A stretch of DNA of 64,000 nt from NCBI GenBank assembly GCA_963669155.1, contig OZ022584.1, positions 4,891,224-4,955,223 on the forward strand, in the 5' to 3' direction. Below, one piece after another: positions 12,457-22,500 of the stretch. The translations under genes were made by a program, and so were the position numbers. The first letter of the stretch is position 1. Each line of letters starts with the position of its first letter. Origin of the DNA: Arbacia lixula (lineage: Eukaryota; Echinodermata; Echinoidea; Arbacioida; Arbaciidae). The notes under the pieces were generated by a model that had not been told where the DNA came from, made no database searches, and was given only the letters and a program-made list of their open reading frames with translations.

Positions 12457-14380
12457 CAGTAAAAACAGTAGTACATATACACAAGAGTTCACAGAGAGGG
12501 GAATAAATGGGAGTTATTTCTTAGGTAATATGATTTGTATTTATTATATCTATCGTCAAAACACCTTTTTTACTCAAAGGTACTAAAAAAAAAAGTACAG
12601 TACTCTTGTAAAAGAATTGGAGTAAAAGAGTTTTAGTTTGAGAGTTTGAGGAGTTACATGTATTACCTATGAGTTAAGATGTGCTTTTGTCGAGAAGAGG
12701 AAAATAAACCAACTGGCGTCTAACCTGTATTCCAGGGCCCAGTACGAGGGCATCGTACCACCTGGGGAGAGAAACGAGGCCGACTTCGATGCGGGCGCTG
12801 AGTTCAACATCGCCTCCGATAGCTCCTTCGTCAAGTAAGCACGCAGCACGCATGCTATAAAAACGCACAGACTCATGAAGCGGATTGTCATAAGTAATGA
12901 ATACATTCAGACCCTCATGAACCCCGAACAGAGTCAACCGATCTACCTGTGGAAAAATGGTGCAAAAATTAGGCTTGTAATCGCGTCTGTTTTTTTTTTG
13001 GACTGATCCAGTATCTCGTATTAAATGCAACACAGTCACTATGAAATCAACAATTGGAAGAGGAAATTGATAAAACAACTGCAATCAGCTAATTAGGAGA
13101 AGAAGAGGAAGAAGAAAAAAAATGCAATAAGCATTTCTGGCGATATGTTCATGGTTTTGCAAGTGGTGAGGAGTTACAACTAGTTTGTTTCTTTAGTTTG
13201 AAGACTTTGATCAATGTTTCCAATTGACAAGACGGATTGCCAGCAAATTCTAGATTATATTTTACCCCATGTTGGTGCGCTATGTGTGTAATATTTGATT
13301 TTATTCAGGAGCCTCAATATAATGTGTTTTTATGTGTTTTAGGCATTTCCTGGGTCTGATCATGAAGTTTCAGATTCAGCAAGCGCTCTGTCGAGACAGC
13401 GGACACACGGGCCCACTGCAAGACTGTCAGCTGTATGGAAGTAGGGTGGCGGGGCAGCGACTGGCGTAAGTCTCCATCTATTTTGTTTTTATTTCCTTCT
13501 TCGTCCTCCTCTTCTCATTCTTCTTCTTCTTCTTCTTCTTCTTCTTCTTCTTCTTCTTCTTCTTCTTCTCCTATTTCCTTTTCTTTTTCTTCTTCTTTTC
13601 CTTTTCTCTTCTCCTAATTCAGCCTCTTCGTCATTTTCTTTTTCTCTTTCTTCTTCTGCTTCTTGTTTTGTTTTCATTTAATTTCCTATATCTCCTTCTA
13701 TTCCTCCTTCCCTTCCTTTTTCTACTTGTTCTTGTTCTTCTTGTCATTGTTCTTGTTCTTCTTCTTCTTGTTCTTCTTCTTCTTCTTCTTCTTCTTCTTC
13801 TTCTTCTTCTTCTTCTTCTTCTTCTTCTTCTTCTTCTTCTTCTTCTTCTTCTTCTTCTCCGATTACCTTTTTCCCTTCTTCTTCTTCTTCTTTTCTTCTT
13901 CTTCATCCTCGTCGTCTTCTTCCCCCCTCCTTCTTGTTTCTTATTCTTCTTCGGCATCGTCTTCTTCGTCCTCGTATTCTCCTCCTCCTCTTTGTTTTCC
14001 TGTCCTCCTTCTGTTTAAATGAATGTGCGTTCACATTTCTTTTCTTCTTCCTAGTATTTTCTTTCTATAATTGTTGTCCTTCTTTCCCTTTCTTCACACC
14101 TCAATTAACCTCTTTTGTTGCTTGTTTCTTCTTCTTCTTCGTAATCTTTCCCCAAACAGGGCAGCCATGCAGCTCGGGAAGTCCCGCTCGTGGTCGGAAG
14201 TCTTTTACATCCTCACCCAACAGTACGACCTAGACGCCTCCGCCTTCGCCGAGTACTTCCGGCCGCTGAACAGATACCTCCAGAAACAGAACCGACTCAA
14301 CGGGGACGCGTCGGGCTGGACGATGGCCGCCTTGACCGACACCGCCGCGCCTTACGTTAGGCCGGCCGCTGGAGGCGATG
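7867..14380 (+). CDS. ACE-like (peptidase M2) protein, catalytic residues lost; 5' partial
   Basis: Homologue of angiotensin-converting enzyme, normally a zinc dipeptidyl carboxypeptidase at the cell surface or secreted. Nine consecutive exons with AG/GT borders and matching phases: 7867-8010, 8324-8515, 9223-9317, 9723-9898, 10467-10693, 11071-11215, 12736-12834, 13343-13465 and 14160-14380 (474 codons). Landmarks in order: WAWQGWREE, PLYENLHAFIRRRL, LNGPIPAHLLG, MAWDFRNGTDYR, the active-site exon, FLPYAYAADQWRWGVFNGSI, AQYEG, GHTGPLQDC and EYFRPLNRYLQKQN. The domain's first 130-150 residues are not found in the window. Disulfide cysteines are kept (SCEP with MTCTT; ALC with QDC). However the HEMGH helix reads NLLGH, the CHASAWDF histidine is Glu, and KFH...PYIRY has become EFN...SFVKH. 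No frame is broken. I infer a pseudoenzyme, comparable to C. elegans ACN-1, rather than a pseudogene. Confidence 0.9.
8620..8965 (+). repeat. (GA)n microsatellite in ACE-like intron
   Basis: Degenerate GA/GAGACG sequence becoming pure (GA)n at about 8834-8856 and 8908-8960. Confidence 0.9.
10467..10693 (+). CDS. ACE-like exon carrying the degenerate active site
   Basis: This exon corresponds to the zinc-binding exon of M2 peptidases. After MTCTTE the helix reads KANNLLGHAQYQHQY, where human ACE reads VAHHEMGHIQYFMQY. The first zinc His becomes Asn, the catalytic Glu becomes Leu, and the second His is kept. The third ligand Glu is kept in LYEAIAD (human FHEAIGD). With one His and one Glu left, catalytic zinc binding is unlikely. 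The upstream exon ends in phase 2 (AG) and this exon starts with G, restoring Arg; it ends in phase 1 before GTAAGG. The downstream intron begins straight into a CT microsatellite. Confidence 0.9.
10711..10890 (+). repeat. (CT)n then (TATC)n microsatellite
   Basis: Starts 18 bases after the splice donor at 10694: CT units, a C10 run near 10787, more CT units, then about eight TATC units to about 10887. Confidence 0.95.
11253..11449. mobile_element. MITE family 1, internally deleted copy
   Basis: Left arm AGGGAAACTCTACCCTTAAA and right arm TTTCAGAATGGACTTCCCC ending in TTTAA correspond to the ends of the 21725-22180 element. It is about 200 bases against 456, so it is a deletion derivative. 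It begins about 38 bases after an ACE-like exon. Confidence 0.7.
11639..12245 (+). repeat. 600-bp (TAG)n microsatellite array
   Basis: Nearly uninterrupted TAG/GTA units with short AAT and GTT patches. It lies in an ACE-like intron (11216-12735). A second block follows at 12362-12456. Confidence 0.97.
12362..12456 (+). repeat. second (TAG)n array
   Basis: About 30 TAG units, separated from the larger array by about 115 bases of non-repetitive sequence. Confidence 0.95.
13489..14010 (+). repeat. (TTC)n polypyrimidine tract
   Basis: Some 500 bases almost free of purines on the plus strand. There are pure TTC runs at about 13519-13568 and 13756-13857 and degenerate CTTCTCC sequence between and after. 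It fills the intron between ACE-like exons 13343-13465 and 14160-14380. Long Phe/Leu/Ser or Arg/Lys open frames here are artefacts. Confidence 0.95.
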
Positions 14381-14718
14381 GTAGTTATCCATCTTTCAAA
14401 CACGTTTTCTTTTTCACTTTATCTGTGATATTTCAATAGATTCGTGCTGAAATTTTGAAACAAATGCAAGTTTACATCATGGTAGCTGTTTTGCATGCGA
14501 CATCGACACAGTAGGTAAATCTATACATTGCACCAGTCATGCCAGTCATAAACGCCATCACCAGAACAACCACACTATCCATTTTACATTTACATTTTAC
14601 GCCAGAGTGAAATGTTGCAGGGCGAGTTATGTTCCAGTAGTTGATTGAGAGATAGGGTGAGAGAGGAACTAGTATGCGGATATCCAGGAGAGGGGATAGG
14701 CAAACAGAAGGATGGGCA

Positions 14719-14727
14719 GTAGAGAGA

Positions 14728-14775
<48 letters not shown>
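14719..14775 (+). repeat. (GA)n microsatellite
   Basis: About 28 AG units ending in a G9 run. It lies downstream of the last confident ACE-like exon. Confidence 0.9.
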
Positions 14776-14783
<8 letters not shown>

Positions 14784-15090
14784 CAGAGAGAAATGTAAGA
14801 GATGACCTTCAGTTTGAATCTAGGAGAAAGCAGCACCAAAAAACTTCAACAGCCTGACGTGTGTCGATGCAACAAAAACATTACATGGAAATAGTATTGT
14901 CTGACATGGTAAGTATGTGTGAGGTAAGTCATAACATGGTAAGTACGTTAAATCAACTTGGCCACCAGCACTATGGGCGTCAGGAAGTGGGGAGGGGAGG
15001 GAGGGGGGGGGGGGTGTCATCCGTTTCCTCCATACCATCTCTACCCCTATATATTTAGAAAACAGCTTAGAACTTCCGGGCAGCACGAAG

Positions 15091-15218
15091 ACTACAGGGT
15101 CGATGGCTTCTCAGAATCTTGGACGCTCGGCGATTTCAGAATGGCGACCGTCCTGCCTGCGCCTGGCAAGATCAAACGGGCTCTGATGCAACAGGGTGGT
15201 AGCGGATGTGAGTATTAG
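15091..15218 (+). CDS. possible ACE-like tail exon, splicing unresolved
   Basis: One frame reads EDYRVDGFSESWTLGDF, then RMATVLPAPGKIKRALMQQ, then GGSGCEY and a stop at 15216-15218. It looks protein-like and has a consensus donor (GAT|GTGAGT at 15207/15208). The phase left by the 14380 donor does not join this frame at the obvious acceptor (about 15056); a weak AG near 15089 would. It could be the C-terminal tail of the ACE-like protein or unrelated sequence. Confidence 0.3.
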
Positions 15219-15379
15219 TAACGGACAGGAAAGAAAAGGAATGTCATGTTGTTTTCCGTTTCTTTTGTTTTGTTTTGTTTCTTCTCTCTCTCTTCTTAAA
15301 GATGATTGTGCGTCCTTGCTAGGAAGAAAGACCTGACTGAAATGCCTTTTAAGAAGATGACGTCACATGATGATTTCAG

Positions 15380-15474
15380 GCTGCAATTCATTCTAGCATC
15401 ATTGCTCAACATGTTGGACGGACATACCTCCGTTTCAAAGACAAAAGTGCAGTGTCTGAGGTCGTCCCACCTCC
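15380..15474 (+). CDS. possible exon near the ACE-like 3' end
   Basis: Bordered by a good acceptor (TGATTTCAG) and donor (CC|GTGAGT). One frame reads AAIHSSIIAQHVGRTYLRF then KDKSAVSEVVPP. It joins in phase to the segment at 15759-15882. A second frame is also open, so the reading is ambiguous. No family is recognised. Confidence 0.35.
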
Positions 15475-15758
15475 GTGAGTATTGGGGCATCAGCAATATT
15501 ATACGAACAGATCAAGTTGGCCACCACGCATCCAGTCGGCCTCTTGAATGTTTCAACTTGTTTCCAAATCTTGTTTGTTCTCCCTGTTTCATCCTGCTTC
15601 CGATGTAGAGCTTGTTCATGTTCCATGTAATAAAAATCACCTTGCTTTCATGTACAGTAGCAGTCTCGGTCCCATTTTGATAGAAATACTAACAAACAGG
15701 TCTTGATAGATGGAGGAGACTTGTCCACAGTGCTCAGTATGAAGGTACCCTAACTCAG

Positions 15759-15882
15759 CCTGATGAACGGCGCCACCTCCGTCAGCGGCGTTTTCGGCAC
15801 ACTCACCGTCAGTGGGGTATACGTCACTGCTGCGAAAATCACATGGTCCGGTACGACAGCCAATCACAGACCAACGATGTGA
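15759..15882 (+). CDS. possible terminal exon
   Basis: After CTAACTCAG the frame reads LMNGATSVSGVFGTLTVSG then VYVTAAKITWSGTTANHRPTM and stops at 15880-15882. The alternating pattern suggests beta-strands. AATAAA follows at 15968-15973, which fits a terminal exon. An alternative acceptor near 15707 opens a different frame (LDRWRRLVHSAQYEG). Whether this belongs to the ACE-like gene or to a small separate gene is unresolved. Confidence 0.35.
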
Positions 15883-15967
15883 GATCGCCGATGGTTGATT
15901 GGAGCGTTGGACGGCACTGGATTAGATGTAATTCTCCCCTAAAGGACCAGAATTAGTAGGTGATTAT

Positions 15968-15973
15968 AATAAA
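15968..15973 (+). terminator. candidate poly(A) signal, plus strand
   Basis: AATAAA 86 bases after the candidate terminal stop at 15882. A second plus-strand AATAAA lies at 16948-16953. Either could end the ACE-like transcript. Confidence 0.4.
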
Positions 15974-15989
15974 AAAAAAATTACCGTCA

Positions 15990-17150
15990 ACCACGAACTG
16001 TTGTGAAAATGGTCGGGGAAAACATTCAAATAATTACAAAATCATGAGTGAAATTATTGTTTGGCCTTCTTCCCATTTAACTTTCATTCACCAAGACAAG
16101 GATGTAAGGGGGGAAAATCAGATATATATTAGTTAACATGGTCTATATTCAAAATCTAACTCTCGAATGAGGCCTAAGTAGTGGAATTTCAGGTTTTTAA
16201 CAACTGAATGGTTGATGGAAGGAACGAGACCAAACTAAGTTAAAAGTCAATTAAAAAGGTGCAGTTGATATTGTGTATCTGTATGGTTTCTCGATATCTT
16301 GCTTTCCCTACGGATGACAAATGTATTAACAAGTTATTATACATTAAAAAGAATTGTGTCATATCAGAAAATGATGTTGCTTATGTAGCACGTGTTTCGT
16401 TCTCACCGTCTCTCTATATATTATCCCATCTCTGTGTCATTATATCCCCCTCTCTCTGCCCCTTCACCCATTTCCTCTTTCATCTATCACATCGCCTACT
16501 TTTCCTTTGCTGTCTTCCTCCAACCTCCTTCCGTTCAATTATCGTATCTCTCTTGTAGTCAATTATGGAATTTAACAAAAAAGTAAGAGAACATTTTTCG
16601 TATCTTTACAGTTTCACGCACGCACGCTTCAACATCCGCTACCCTGAATACGGACGCTGACAATAACGCTGTGTACGGCGAGGATTCCTTTCGACTAGAT
16701 TTGTTTCATTGTTCTCCGAATCGAGGTTACTTTTGAAGTCGGTGGTTATGGATTTGGTGTCGTAACTTTCTCGGTAAATCATACAGATTGTGTAATACAT
16801 GTAATGGACGTTTACCAAATAAGTGGATGGAGACACGTTAAGTGATAGTTCTTTTTCGAACAGTTGTGGATACATACATGTATGAGTGGAGCTTTACAGC
16901 ATTAACTGTGCAAATTGTTTGTATTTGTTGTTTAATATTTTGTTGTTAATAAATATAATTTTAGTGTGATCCGTTGGATATTTTCCAAGAACTGGTCATG
17001 TATAAGTACATACTTAACTGTATCTCCGTATTTTTAGACTCTTACCATTTGAAAAACAATATCCACTGACAAAAACTGAACTATAAAATGGCTTTAGATT
17101 TGAAGATACACGCTCCCATAGTCATGTGACACAAATAATGTATTAAAACA
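15990..17150. other. gap between convergent genes
   Basis: No exon or repeat seen. It includes the second plus-strand AATAAA at 16948-16953, only about 220 bases from the minus-strand signal at 17171. Confidence 0.4.
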
Positions 17151-19514
17151 GAATTGATTGCTTTTCAACATTTATTCCCGAGCACACGGAGCATTTTGAT
17201 GCTGTCACACACCAATCACAAATACAAATTTTACCAATTTACATAAAAATTAGATATGAGTGTGTTAAATATAAAGTGCAGGACAATTACATTGTCTCAG
17301 TTACAATAATCCATGTTAGAACATTTTGTATATTTTGTACAATATAATAGCATTATTTGAACTGGAATGTAAAACACATCAAACCTGACAATTGACATAC
17401 AAAGCAATTATAAGCAGCATTTCTATATACCATTGTGGACGGAATTTAATATTTTTTAATTATCAAGTTTTTTCTGTAAGATACTGTAGTTATCATAAAA
17501 TGTGCGTTGTTAAATATAGATTATATTTTCCCTTAGCACAAATTAAGTGAACGTAGATTCATCAACATGTTTTTCTGTATTATTTGAATACTATGGCACT
17601 GGTAAAGACAGGGTAGTCCTTTGGCAGGTCAAATCCATGGAGGATAAAAGTAAGCAGTGTCGAAGAAAAGATGTTGTAACTGGAAGAATGAACAAGATAA
17701 CGCATATGGCACAATTAAACTTCTTACATAAAAACAGTCCTTCACAAGCACCACTACTTCAATGTGGACGGATGTGCAAATAACTATAAAAATATCTATG
17801 TTGACAATTTATCAGCATAAATAACTGTAAAAGAGTATAAATATAAACATGTATATCAACAAAACCAATTAATTATTAAATGAATATGTCTAGCATTGTG
17901 TAAGGTGAAATGTCATTCATCAATGAAAATAATTAAAAAGAAACATCCTGCATCAGAATATATATTTGAGCAAAGAGCTTCACACCTTATTTTAGCCTCA
18001 TTCTTCCCTCTCTGTTACAATCTTATATATAGCATGCTGGAACTTTTCTAATATGAACTAAAATGCGTCAAAGATAAGCGTAGAATTAGAAATAGAGATG
18101 ATCTTAAGCTACAGTATTGCATTTTCCGAAGAATAACAATTCAAATTTGAATAATTTGAATAAATTGAATAATAACTATGTTACAATTTATTAAATCTTA
18201 TATTATCCATTTAATGTTGATGAACTGTATCTACAGAAACTATCATATCAAACAATGTATCACTTTTTTTATGCTACATATTCAAGAAAAACAGTCTAAT
18301 GAGATTAGTTATCAAGGTATTTCAGCTTATAAAGTATGTTGATAACAAATGCACATATCACTTTTACTGCAACTACTCAAACACAGCTTCTTGTGTCTGC
18401 AACATTCTTGTCTTTGTTATTGTTTTAATCAGCTCTTTTGATAATACTGCCATTTAACATCACATCACGTCGCACATTTCTTGATTGTAACATTAAAGAA
18501 ACCAATCATCAACCCATAAACGATTCTTTGCACATTCTTTTATTTGTATGTACATGCGTTAACCATTAAAGTACTCTTCAGTTATCAATACTGATACGTT
18601 TCAACTTAGCATATTTATATCCAAGTACATATGTGATAACATCACTCAGCCTACATTCTTTTAAAGATCTATGAAAATAACCCCCAAATGGGTGGCTTAT
18701 ATCAAAATGCCCTTTTGGATATTACACTTCATATACTGTACATGTATAGACATCATAGGATTCTTCCTAATATTTTGCATAGTAAAGTGCACGACAATTA
18801 CAACTTTACGATAACTGCATATTATTGGAAGGCGTGCCTGGTTGTGAATACCACTTATTTGCATAGCTTGCATCACTTCATTACTACTGCCAGATTGTAA
18901 AACAACACCTGTTTACGAATATCTGCATTATCAGCAAAACATTAAAATCACCCCTCATATATTTCATAATTGCAAACGCCATGGATACAGCACTTGAGCA
19001 AATTTCATGATTTTCTGTATCATTATAAACCGCAATACACCTCTGCAAGATTTCAGAATAACAGTTTGAAAGTTCTAAGTTGCAAAATCTAATGGAAGGA
19101 CATCATATATCCTGTTTGAACCCTCAAATTTCCCACTGAATTCTAGTACATATTTGTTTAAACTTCCAAGTACTTTTCATGCAAAAAATTTCTTGGCACA
19201 AACAAATTTCAATGATCACTTGCGCCTTCATGTGGATGTGCATCTTTGTGCGTTTGTTTGTCCAGCCATGCGTACAAATAAAGTGTGTACCTGTATTTCT
19301 TCATGTATGTCTGTGTAAGAAGCTGTGTGTGTGTGCTTGTACATGTTTTGTGCATGTTTGGGCATGTATGAGTTCCTTTGAATGTGTCTGTCTATGTGTC
19401 TGTATGATGCGTGCATCTGTGTACACATGTATCTCTCTGTCTGTCTGTCTGAATAATGCATGTATCTATGTATGTGAGCATCTGTCTGTTTGTCCGTCAG
19501 TGCGTGTGGTTCTC
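17150..19514 (-). other. probable 3' UTR of the BTBD16-like gene
   Basis: Minus-strand sequence downstream of the stop at 19515. It is A/T-rich and free of the MITEs that crowd the introns, and it ends at a minus-strand AATAAA (plus 17171-17176). Calling it UTR is an inference from the missing repeats and the signal. Confidence 0.45.
17171..17176 (-). terminator. candidate poly(A) signal, BTBD16-like gene
   Basis: AATAAA on the minus strand, about 2.3 kb past the stop codon. Cleavage would fall near 17150. Confidence 0.4.
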
Positions 19515-22500
19515 CTATGACGGGGGGAAGAGCATGGAGTAGGTGACATACAGGGGCAGACAGAGCCCCTCCAGAGCGAGGACCTCACTACGGCAGGTCT
19601 TAGGGCCAAGCCCAAAGCGCCGTCCCAGGATGCCCGTATTGAAGGCGTAGTCCTGGCTGGTGATACGGCACTGGATGCGGATGGAGTAGAGAACCTCCCG
19701 GTCCTGCCGCAGAGAGAACGTCTGGCGCTCACAGACCCGGAAGGATAGGGATGGGTCCCGGGGCTTCAACCGCTGCAGAGAGAAAGAGAGAGAGAGGTCA
19801 TGAATGATTGACAGTCAGAGAACATATCTGGTGCTCACAAACCCGGAAGGACAATGACAGGTCCCGGGGCTTCAACCGATGCAATAAAATAACCTTTCTT
19901 TCCAGATTACAAATTTTGCATTATGTTATCTTTCTTTTTACAACTTGAACATGCAAATGTGTTCCTATAAACGTTGCTGCACCAGGCCAAATACTTTAAT
20001 TGGCATCTGTGTGCATTACTGGTACAATGATAATACAACCGGCATATACAGAGGGAAAGAAACAGTTATGACTGAAAGAAATTCTGTGTCAAAGTGGCCA
20101 GGGACATTAATGTAGTAGAGAATTAAGGAAGAAACCTGAGTAATGTGGGCTTACCTGAATGTAGAACTGATAGTTGTTCTGTTTGCCAACTCGCTGAGCC
20201 TTCAGCTCAAAGTGGAACCCATGCACGGAGATCACCTCAGTGTGGTAGCGTGGCTCCTGATAGAACAAGGATGGAGAATGGAATGTCAAGTCAATGGTCA
20301 GAAAAGGATTCAAATTTGGATAATATAAACCCTTTAACTCTACAAGTCATGTAGGAGGGACTCCCCCCCCCCCCCCCCTCTCTTTACCCTCAACTGAGGG
20401 ACTTTATTATTCGATTTGACATTCATGACAGTTTCCGCCCCCCATTCCCATCCACCTCTTAACCCTATCCCCCTCTCTCAACTCTTACCCCAGCCAACCA
20501 CCCATACATATCCACAACCACATCAATCAACCCACCTGCTCGATGATAAAAACCAATCTGGAGCGCATCCCTCTTAAAATTTGGGAGGGTCTTCGCCCCC
20601 TCCAGGACATGGTAGTGGAGGAAGAGCATGCACAGTAGCAGGGATCTAGTCTATCCCCCCTCCACCTTCCTCCTAAACCCATCCCTCTTTCCCACCTCTT
20701 ATCCCTCCCACCCCCCTTCCTTAACCCCAGCCAACCACCCATACATATCTACAACCACATCAATTAACCATTTAAGTGCTATATTAACTGCAGCTCTATG
20801 GGATTTGTGTGTATTACCTGTGAAATAAAGCACAAACGGTTAATCTACCTGCTCGATGATGAACCCAATCCGGAGCGCATCCCTCTTAAAGTCCTGAAGG
20901 AGGGACATGTCTCCACCCCCCTGGAGGGCGTGGTAGTGGAGCGAGAGGGTGCGCAGGATCCAGGCTGCAGGGACCACGCTCATCTGCAGCATGTCGTCAA
21001 GGTGACGGGTGTCTGTGATACCGCTCATCCTCAGCGACATAAAGAGCCCGGCGTAGCGCTGGCCCCGCTCCTGCTCGATGAACGCACTGCTGCTGGACAA
21101 GCTGGTTGCCATGGAAACAGAAATAACAGAATTAATATTCCCATTTTTGTTCAGGTCCTTGAACTGGTGCACATACACACAAAAAAAAACAGTAATAAAC
21201 TTGCTTGGCAGAAGCAAAGATGACAACTGTTCCATGGTCAATTGCACATACTAGTCTAATTCTTAAATTCAACCCTGGACCAAATACTCTCCTTACTCCT
21301 AACCCTTAACTTAACCACATCCTAACCCTGAACCTATATCTTTGACAAAATAAAGCCTAGGGGCAAATGTCAGATTACCACGGTAAAGTGTTCGCAAGAT
21401 TTGCCCTCAAAACCAATCCCTGAGCACTTATTATCATTTTATTTGCTCATCTTAAAAAAAAAAAAGCACTAATGCACTACATGTACATTGCGCATACAAT
21501 CTCATCAGATTAAAGAGCGCCACCTACTGACCTGTTGAAGAAAGTGACGATGGTGCTGTGTGAGGGCATGAGCTGTAGATGGCTGTTCTCCTGTAGGAAG
21601 ATCCAGTAGCAAAGCATCTTGTACACATAGTACTCATTGAAGGTGAAGAACCTATAGAGGGAGACAAACAAGAAAGCAACATTATGACATCAGTTGGATT
21701 GCTGAGCTACTTGTAGGCAGGATGTTAAAGGGGAAGTTCACCCTGAAATTATTTTGGTTTCAATAAAAAGAGACAAATGAAAGAAACATATGAGTAAAGG
21801 TTTGACGAAAAACGGTCAAAGAAAAGAAAGTTTTGATTTTGTGACGTCACATGCGAGGTGCTCTCCCATAGGTTGTGTACAATTTTTTTTCAAAAAAGTG
21901 CATTTTTCCAAAGATATGCATCCTTTTACTTGTGCATTTGATATATTATTAAAAATACGTTTTTACAAACATACCTGTACTAAAAAAAATCATTCCGTTG
22001 TCGAAAAAAAAAAGCAATTTATAAAATTATTTTGTACACAACATATGAGAGAGCACCTCGCATATGACGTCACTTTCTTTTCCTTTGACCGGTTTTTGTC
22101 AAACCTTCACTCAAAGGGCTTATTTCATATGTCTCTTTTTATTGAAACCAAAATAATTTCAGGGTGAACTTCCCCTTTAACTGCATTCATACCAATGAAA
22201 CTACAGACATGTCTTCTCAAACATACCTCCACTACTTAACCTGCTCTATTTTTTAAAGAATTCATACGTGATAGAGTGCCTTTAAATTGTAACAGACAAC
22301 TGTATTTTTTTGTAAAACAACAGAATCTTTTGTTCGTGTTGTTTTAGAATGCCCAAGCGTAAGGCCTTTCTGGAAACGTATTGTGCATTTGATTAATTTA
22401 ATGTTGAAAGAAAAAAAATATTTTAAACGAAAAATTATTAATAGTTGGTTTTGATTTCACACATGAAAAAGCAACAGATATAAATACAATCCTTGTGTAT

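Noticed and set aside
11634-12586. Val-, Ser-, Leu-, Thr- or Tyr-rich frames of up to 159 codons
   Set aside because: Pure translations of TAG/GTA arrays.
13435-14233. Arg- or Phe-rich frames on both strands
   Set aside because: Translations of the TTC polypyrimidine tract in an ACE-like intron; only the real exon at 14160-14380 is kept.
15707-15960. Second ACE domain suggested by LDRWRRLVHSAQYEG resembling the AQYEG segment
   Set aside because: The likeness is limited to a few residues and the following sequence does not continue as M2; another frame fits a terminal exon better.
19179-19520. Cys-rich plus-strand frame (CVCACTCFVHV...)
   Set aside because: Derived from TG-rich low-complexity sequence in the probable 3' UTR of the minus-strand gene.
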